Shown here one piece after another: positions 6,303-9,660 of a DNA stretch of 9,660 nt (positions within the stretch are counted from its first letter, which is position 1; every line of letters starts with the position of its first letter). Below the pieces are notes generated by a model. It ran no database searches. It worked only from the letters and a program-made list of their open reading frames with translations, and was not told where the DNA came from. The translations under genes were made by a program, and so were the position numbers. The stretch lies in contig JAPYRM010000027.1 of assembly GCA_029941175.1 (NCBI GenBank), positions 1 to 9,660 on the forward strand. The letters run 5' to 3'. Source of the DNA: Halobacteriales archaeon. Lineage in GTDB: Archaea > Halobacteriota > Halobacteria > Halobacteriales > Hikarchaeaceae.

Positions 6303-8414
6303 ATGTCTCAAGCAATAAATCAGCAACTAGTTGAGCGCTTTGAAGAATTCATAGAGGCATATTGTGAAAACGAAATTGGAGTGTTGCTTGAAAATTATCC
6401 AAAAAAACAAAGATCGTTTAACATAGATTGGGGAGAACTCTATAGATTTGATCCAAATATGGCAGATGATTTCATCGCCTATCCAGATAGTGTACGAGAA
6501 GCTGCGAAACAAGCTTTAGTAAACGTGGGGGATTTGCGATATCAAACAGATGACATGTTGGAGAAGGCCCATGTTAGAATTTACAACTTACAAGAACTAA
6601 CAGAGATAAGAGAAATTAGATCTAAAGATGTGAATACGCTTGTATCGATTCAAGGATTAATACGGAAATCAACTAACGTTCGTCCGAAAGTAGATGTTGC
6701 AGCATTTGAATGTCAACGTTGTGCGACTGTGACAAACGTGCCGCAAGTTAGAGGATATCAAGAACCATTTACTTGTGGGGGTTGTGAACGCCAGGGACCA
6801 TTCGAGATTAAGTTTGATAGATCAACATTCTCAGATACCCAAACGTTGCTTATACAAGAGTCCCCGGAAGGGTTGAGAGGGGGTGAGCAACCACAGAGTA
6901 TAGAAATCCATATAGAGGATGATATAAGTGGCATAGTTAGCCCGGGAGACCGGGTTGTCGCTACGGGTACGTTAAGGCTTGAGCAGAGGAAAAGGGGCAG
7001 CGAAAAGTTGAGAGTTTTTGACGTATATATGGAGGGAATTTCCATTAATTCAGAGGATTTGGAATTTGAGAATATAGAGATATCAGAAGAGGACGAGAGA
7101 ATTATTCTTGAACTCTCAAAACAAGAAGGACTATATGACAAAATGGTAGGATCTGTTGCCCCGTCGATATATGGATATGAACAAGAAAAGTTGGCAATTG
7201 CACTACAATTGTTTTCGGGAGTAACTAAACATCTACCAGATAGCACAAGAATTCGGGGGAATGTGCACATATTGTTGGTGGGAGATCCAGGTACAGGTAA
7301 ATCACAATTATTACAATATATTCGACACATAGCCCCACGTTCGGTGTACACTTCGGGGAGGGGCAGTTCGAGTGCAGGTCTGACTGCTGCTGCGGTGAAA
7401 GATGATTTTGGAGGGGGTCAACAGTGGTCACTTGAAGCTGGTGCACTTGTATTGGCAGATAAAGGCATAGCTGCAGTGGATGAGATTGATAAGATGCGAG
7501 TGGAAGATCGGTCCGCGATGCACGAAGCGCTTGAACAGCAAACAGTGAGTATAGCGAAAGCAGGGATTAATGCTACTTTGAAGTGTAGATGTTCACTATT
7601 AGGGGCAGCGAACCCGAAATATGGACAGTATGATTCTTATGAATCGATCGGGGATCAAATCAACCTCGAACCTACACTTATATCCCGATTTGATTTGATA
7701 TTCAGGATTCTAGATGAAGCGAATGAAGAGCTAGACGAGAAGATAGCTACACATATAATTAAAACAAATTACATAGGAGAACAAGGGACAAGAGAAAAAT
7801 ATACTAGGAGTGAGGGAGAAAATTCAACCGAGTTGGAGCAAGTGATAGGAGAGGTTAAACCGGAGATAGAACCTAATTTATTTAGAAAATATATTGCTTA
7901 TGCTAAGAGGAATTGCTTCCCCGTTATGAGTAAAGAAGCACAGAAAGAGATCAAGGATTTTTATGTAGGGCTTCGGTCGGTGAGAGAGGTGGGGGGTCCG
8001 ATTCCAGTTACTGCCCGTAAATTAGAGGCATTAATTAGATTGGCAGAAGCAAGTGCAAAAGTTAGACTTTCAGATGTTGTTGAGAAGGAAGATGCAAAAA
8101 GGGTTATTGAACTCGTTCGTTCCAGCCTCGAAAAAATAGGTATCGATCCAGAAACTGGTATTTTTGATGCCACAGTAATTGAGATGGGAAAATCCAGAAA
8201 CCAATTTGATCGTGTGAAAATTATTAGATCTATAATAGAAAAATTGATGGGGGAAAATCCAATGGATGGTGCACCGATTTTAGATATTATTGAAAGGGCA
8301 AAGGAAAGTGGAATTGATGACACTCAAACTGAGCACATGATCAAGAAAATGAAAGAATCTGGAGAAATATATGAGCCTTCTGCGGGGCATTACAAGTTGC
8401 TAAAAGGCCGATAA
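6303..8414 (+). CDS. mcm: MCM replicative DNA helicase
   Basis: Homohexameric ATP-driven helicase that unwinds DNA at the archaeal replication fork. The 703-residue protein has the full domain set: N-terminal domain (about 1-260) with a four-cysteine zinc site C137/C140 and C158/C161; AAA+ domain with Walker A GDPGTGKS (327-334), Walker B DEID (393-396), sensor 1 LGAANPKYG and arginine finger SRFD (R462); and a C-terminal winged helix from about residue 640 ending in GHYKLLKGR. The length matches one complete archaeal MCM. There is no intein at the Walker A or other motifs, sites where haloarchaeal relatives sometimes carry one. I chose the ATG at 6303; an in-frame TTG at 6288 would add only MSSIY and is less likely. 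It follows cdc6, rpiA and tRNA-Pro on the same strand, probably from its own promoter. The next gene (HIT) converges after 3 bp. Confidence 0.97.
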   Translation: MSQAINQQLVERFEEFIEAYCENEIGVLLENYPKKQRSFNIDWGELYRFDPNMADDFIAYPDSVREAAKQALVNVGDLRYQTDDMLEKAHVRIYNLQELTEIREIRSKDVNTLVSIQGLIRKSTNVRPKVDVAAFECQRCATVTNVPQVRGYQEPFTCGGCERQGPFEIKFDRSTFSDTQTLLIQESPEGLRGGEQPQSIEIHIEDDISGIVSPGDRVVATGTLRLEQRKRGSEKLRVFDVYMEGISINSEDLEFENIEISEEDERIILELSKQEGLYDKMVGSVAPSIYGYEQEKLAIALQLFSGVTKHLPDSTRIRGNVHILLVGDPGTGKSQLLQYIRHIAPRSVYTSGRGSSSAGLTAAAVKDDFGGGQQWSLEAGALVLADKGIAAVDEIDKMRVEDRSAMHEALEQQTVSIAKAGINATLKCRCSLLGAANPKYGQYDSYESIGDQINLEPTLISRFDLIFRILDEANEELDEKIATHIIKTNYIGEQGTREKYTRSEGENSTELEQVIGEVKPEIEPNLFRKYIAYAKRNCFPVMSKEAQKEIKDFYVGLRSVREVGGPIPVTARKLEALIRLAEASAKVRLSDVVEKEDAKRVIELVRSSLEKIGIDPETGIFDATVIEMGKSRNQFDRVKIIRSIIEKLMGENPMDGAPILDIIERAKESGIDDTQTEHMIKKMKESGEIYEPSAGHYKLLKGR

Positions 8415-8417
8415 GAG

Positions 8418-8837
8418 TTATATCAGGTTTTTGATAGACATCACAATGTCAGAGAAATCAAGAGGTGGGCGGGGTGGATTCTCAACTAGAGAGTGAACAG
8501 ATTTTCCACCGTCCTGTTCAAATCGAGGAATAATATGACAATGGACATGTGGAACTTCCTGACCTGCCTCGCTTCCATTATTAAATGCTATTGTGGTGGC
8601 ATTTGCCCCAACGGCTTTCTCAATCGGTCCGGTTAAAGTATGGACCGTTTGCATCAAAGAAGTTGCAAATAAAATAGGGAGTTGATTGATTTTTGAAGAA
8701 TGATATTTGGGTATGATAAGAGTGTGGCCAACAGATATTGGGTTGATATCAAGAAATGCTAGGGTGGTTTCGTCTTCGTAGACGGAATGGCTAGGGATAT
8801 CACCTTCAATAATAGCACAGAAAATACATGAGTCCAT
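8418..8837 (-). CDS. HIT-family (histidine triad) nucleotide hydrolase/transferase
   Basis: Small cytoplasmic protein, 139 residues from the ATG at 8837, of the Hint/HIT family, whose members hydrolyse nucleoside phosphoramidates or dinucleoside polyphosphates. The triad HVHCHII is at residues 97-103, with H99 as the expected nucleophile. Upstream lie the family's C4-xx-C7 pair (CIFC), FLDINPISVGHTLIIPKYH (28-46) and NNGSEAGQEVPH. The cysteine pair together with H46 suggests the zinc-binding subtype. In-frame upstream starts exist (ATG at 8855, GTG at 8858) that would add MMELINL, but homologues normally begin a few residues before the first Cys, so 8837 is preferred. The gene is divergent from ileS and convergent with mcm, whose stop is 3 bp away. 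The exact substrate cannot be told from sequence. Confidence 0.92.
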   Translation of the reverse strand: MDSCIFCAIIEGDIPSHSVYEDETTLAFLDINPISVGHTLIIPKYHSSKINQLPILFATSLMQTVHTLTGPIEKAVGANATTIAFNNGSEAGQEVPHVHCHIIPRFEQDGGKSVHSLVENPPRPPLDFSDIVMSIKNLI

Positions 8838-8858
8838 AAGATTGATTAGTTCCATCAC

Positions 8859-8976
8859 ATGAAAAAATACTCGTTGGTGGGTTACGAATGCATGAGATCA
8901 TAAATCAAGATCGTAGCGGCGAGGGGGAGATAACACAAACAATTAATCTTTAGTTACAGGGGGAGTGGAATTAACT
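8859..8976. promoter_or_regulatory. Divergent promoter region between the HIT gene and ileS
   Basis: 118-bp gap with promoters for both genes. On the minus strand GATTTATGATC (8896-8906) and GAGTATTTTTTC (8863-8874) are TATA-like candidates for the HIT gene; the second would give an almost leaderless transcript from the ATG at 8837. On the plus strand AATTAATC (8941-8948) is A+T-rich, but its role is unclear. Confidence 0.3.
8959..8968 (+). promoter_or_regulatory. Shine-Dalgarno-like site of ileS
   Basis: GGGGGAGTGG lies with its GGAG core about 11 nt before the ileS ATG at 8977 and can pair with the pyrimidine-rich 3' end of archaeal 16S rRNA. It is the only good ribosome-binding site in the window and supports this start codon. 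The other genes lack one. Confidence 0.45.
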
Positions 8977-9660
8977 ATGGAAAAAGATGTAGGAGTTGGT
9001 GGGAGATATGAAGCCCAATTGTTGGAGGAACGTGTGAGAGAGTATTGGAAGCAAACTGAAGCGTACAAAAAAACAAAAGAGCATCGATCGAAAGGGAAAC
9101 CATTTTTCTTCGTAGATGGTCCCCCATACACATCCGGGGCGGCTCATATGGGGACGGCTTGGAATAAAACACTAAAAGATGGATATATCCGATATAATCG
9201 TATGATGGGATATCAAGTATATGATCGCCCGGGGTTTGACATGCATGGGCTTCCTATTGAGACAAAGGTAGAAGAAAAACTAGGGTTTAAAAATAAAAAA
9301 GACATAGAAGCGTTTGGGATTGAAGAATTCATTGAGGAATGCAAAGAATTTGCAGATTTTCAACTAGAAGGATTGCAAAAGGATTTTATTTCATTTGGGG
9401 TTTGGATGGATTGGGAAAATGCCTATAAAACGGTTACTTCAGAGTATATGGAGGCTGCATGGTGGGGGTTTTCTCAAGTCCATAAAAAAGGATTGGTTGA
9501 GCGGGGTAAAAGATCTATAAGTCAATGCCCAAGATGTGAAACTTCTATTGCAAAAAATGAGATTGAGTACCACCAAGTGAGGGATCCTTCTATTTATGTC
9601 AAATTTGCGTTAGAAAATGGGGAAGGATTTCTAGTTATTTGGACTACCACTCCATGGACC
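8977..9660 (+). CDS. ileS: Isoleucyl-tRNA synthetase, N-terminal part (3' end outside the window)
   Basis: Charges tRNA-Ile with isoleucine in the cytoplasm; class I synthetase with an editing domain. Only the first 228 codons are present, of roughly a thousand expected, and the frame is open to the window edge. The Rossmann-fold start shows FFFVDGPPYTSG (43-54) followed by HMGT (57-60) at the HIGH position and NKTLKD (63-68). GFDMHGLPIETKVEEKLG (86-103) is the conserved block typical of IleRS rather than ValRS or LeuRS. CPRCETSIAKNEIEY (184-198) is the family's short zinc-like loop, and WTTTPWT (222-228) begins the threonine-rich editing region. The TSGAAHMGT form recalls haloarchaeal IleRS. 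The start is supported by the upstream GGGGGAGTGG and by the usual short distance to the YW helix. Confidence 0.95.
   Translation, partial: MEKDVGVGGRYEAQLLEERVREYWKQTEAYKKTKEHRSKGKPFFFVDGPPYTSGAAHMGTAWNKTLKDGYIRYNRMMGYQVYDRPGFDMHGLPIETKVEEKLGFKNKKDIEAFGIEEFIEECKEFADFQLEGLQKDFISFGVWMDWENAYKTVTSEYMEAAWWGFSQVHKKGLVERGKRSISQCPRCETSIAKNEIEYHQVRDPSIYVKFALENGEGFLVIWTTTPWT

Noticed and set aside
6758..7351. A 197-codon minus-strand frame inside mcm
   Set aside because: It is antisense to the MCM zinc site and Walker A region, and its serine/proline-rich translation is a mirror of that gene.
6303..8414. Intein in MCM
   Set aside because: The Walker A, Walker B and arginine-finger regions are contiguous and the length matches an intein-free MCM.

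Overview
The window is archaeal. It carries an Orc1/Cdc6-type initiator, an archaeal MCM helicase with a zinc site and winged-helix tail, an initiator tRNA with an A1-U72 end, and TATA-like elements in place of bacterial promoters. Several proteins look specifically haloarchaea-like: a double-length fused TatC (TatCt type) divergent from a single TatC (TatCo type), an IleRS with the HMGT form of the HIGH motif, and similar RpiA and HIT sequences. Yet the DNA is clearly A+T-rich and the proteins are lysine-rich, without the heavy acidic bias of salt-in haloarchaea. My best inference is a non-halophilic or weakly halophilic relative of Haloarchaea, for example a marine group IV/Hikarchaeia-like lineage. 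This rests on family recognition from memory, not on a search.

Layout from left to right: (1) 1-2007, minus: fused double TatC (tatCt), running off the left edge. (2) 2008-2123: divergent intergenic region. (3) 2124-3062, plus: single TatC with a helix-hairpin-helix (HhH) domain at its N-terminus, the most unusual protein here. (4) 3075-3149, minus: initiator tRNA-Met(CAT). (5) 3223-4053, minus: LarE-type PP-loop sulfur transferase. (6) 4174-5358, plus: Orc1/Cdc6. (7) 5362-6084, plus: ribose-5-phosphate isomerase A, 3 bp after cdc6. (8) 6125-6197, plus: tRNA-Pro(TGG). (9) 6303-8414, plus: MCM helicase. (10) 8418-8837, minus: HIT-family nucleotide hydrolase, convergent with mcm. (11) 8977 to the right edge, plus: N-terminal part of isoleucyl-tRNA synthetase.

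Functionally the window joins a Tat export module, a co-oriented replication block (cdc6, rpiA, tRNA-Pro, mcm) and translation genes (two tRNAs, ileS), with larE and the HIT gene as metabolic neighbours. Coding density is high. The largest gene-free gaps are about 105-120 bp and hold only promoter-like sequence; no stretch over 300 bp lacks a gene. I see no CRISPR array, insertion sequence, intein, prophage or defence cassette. The one candidate for something little described is the HhH-TatC fusion; the rest is mostly core archaeal gene content in an unusual base-composition background.
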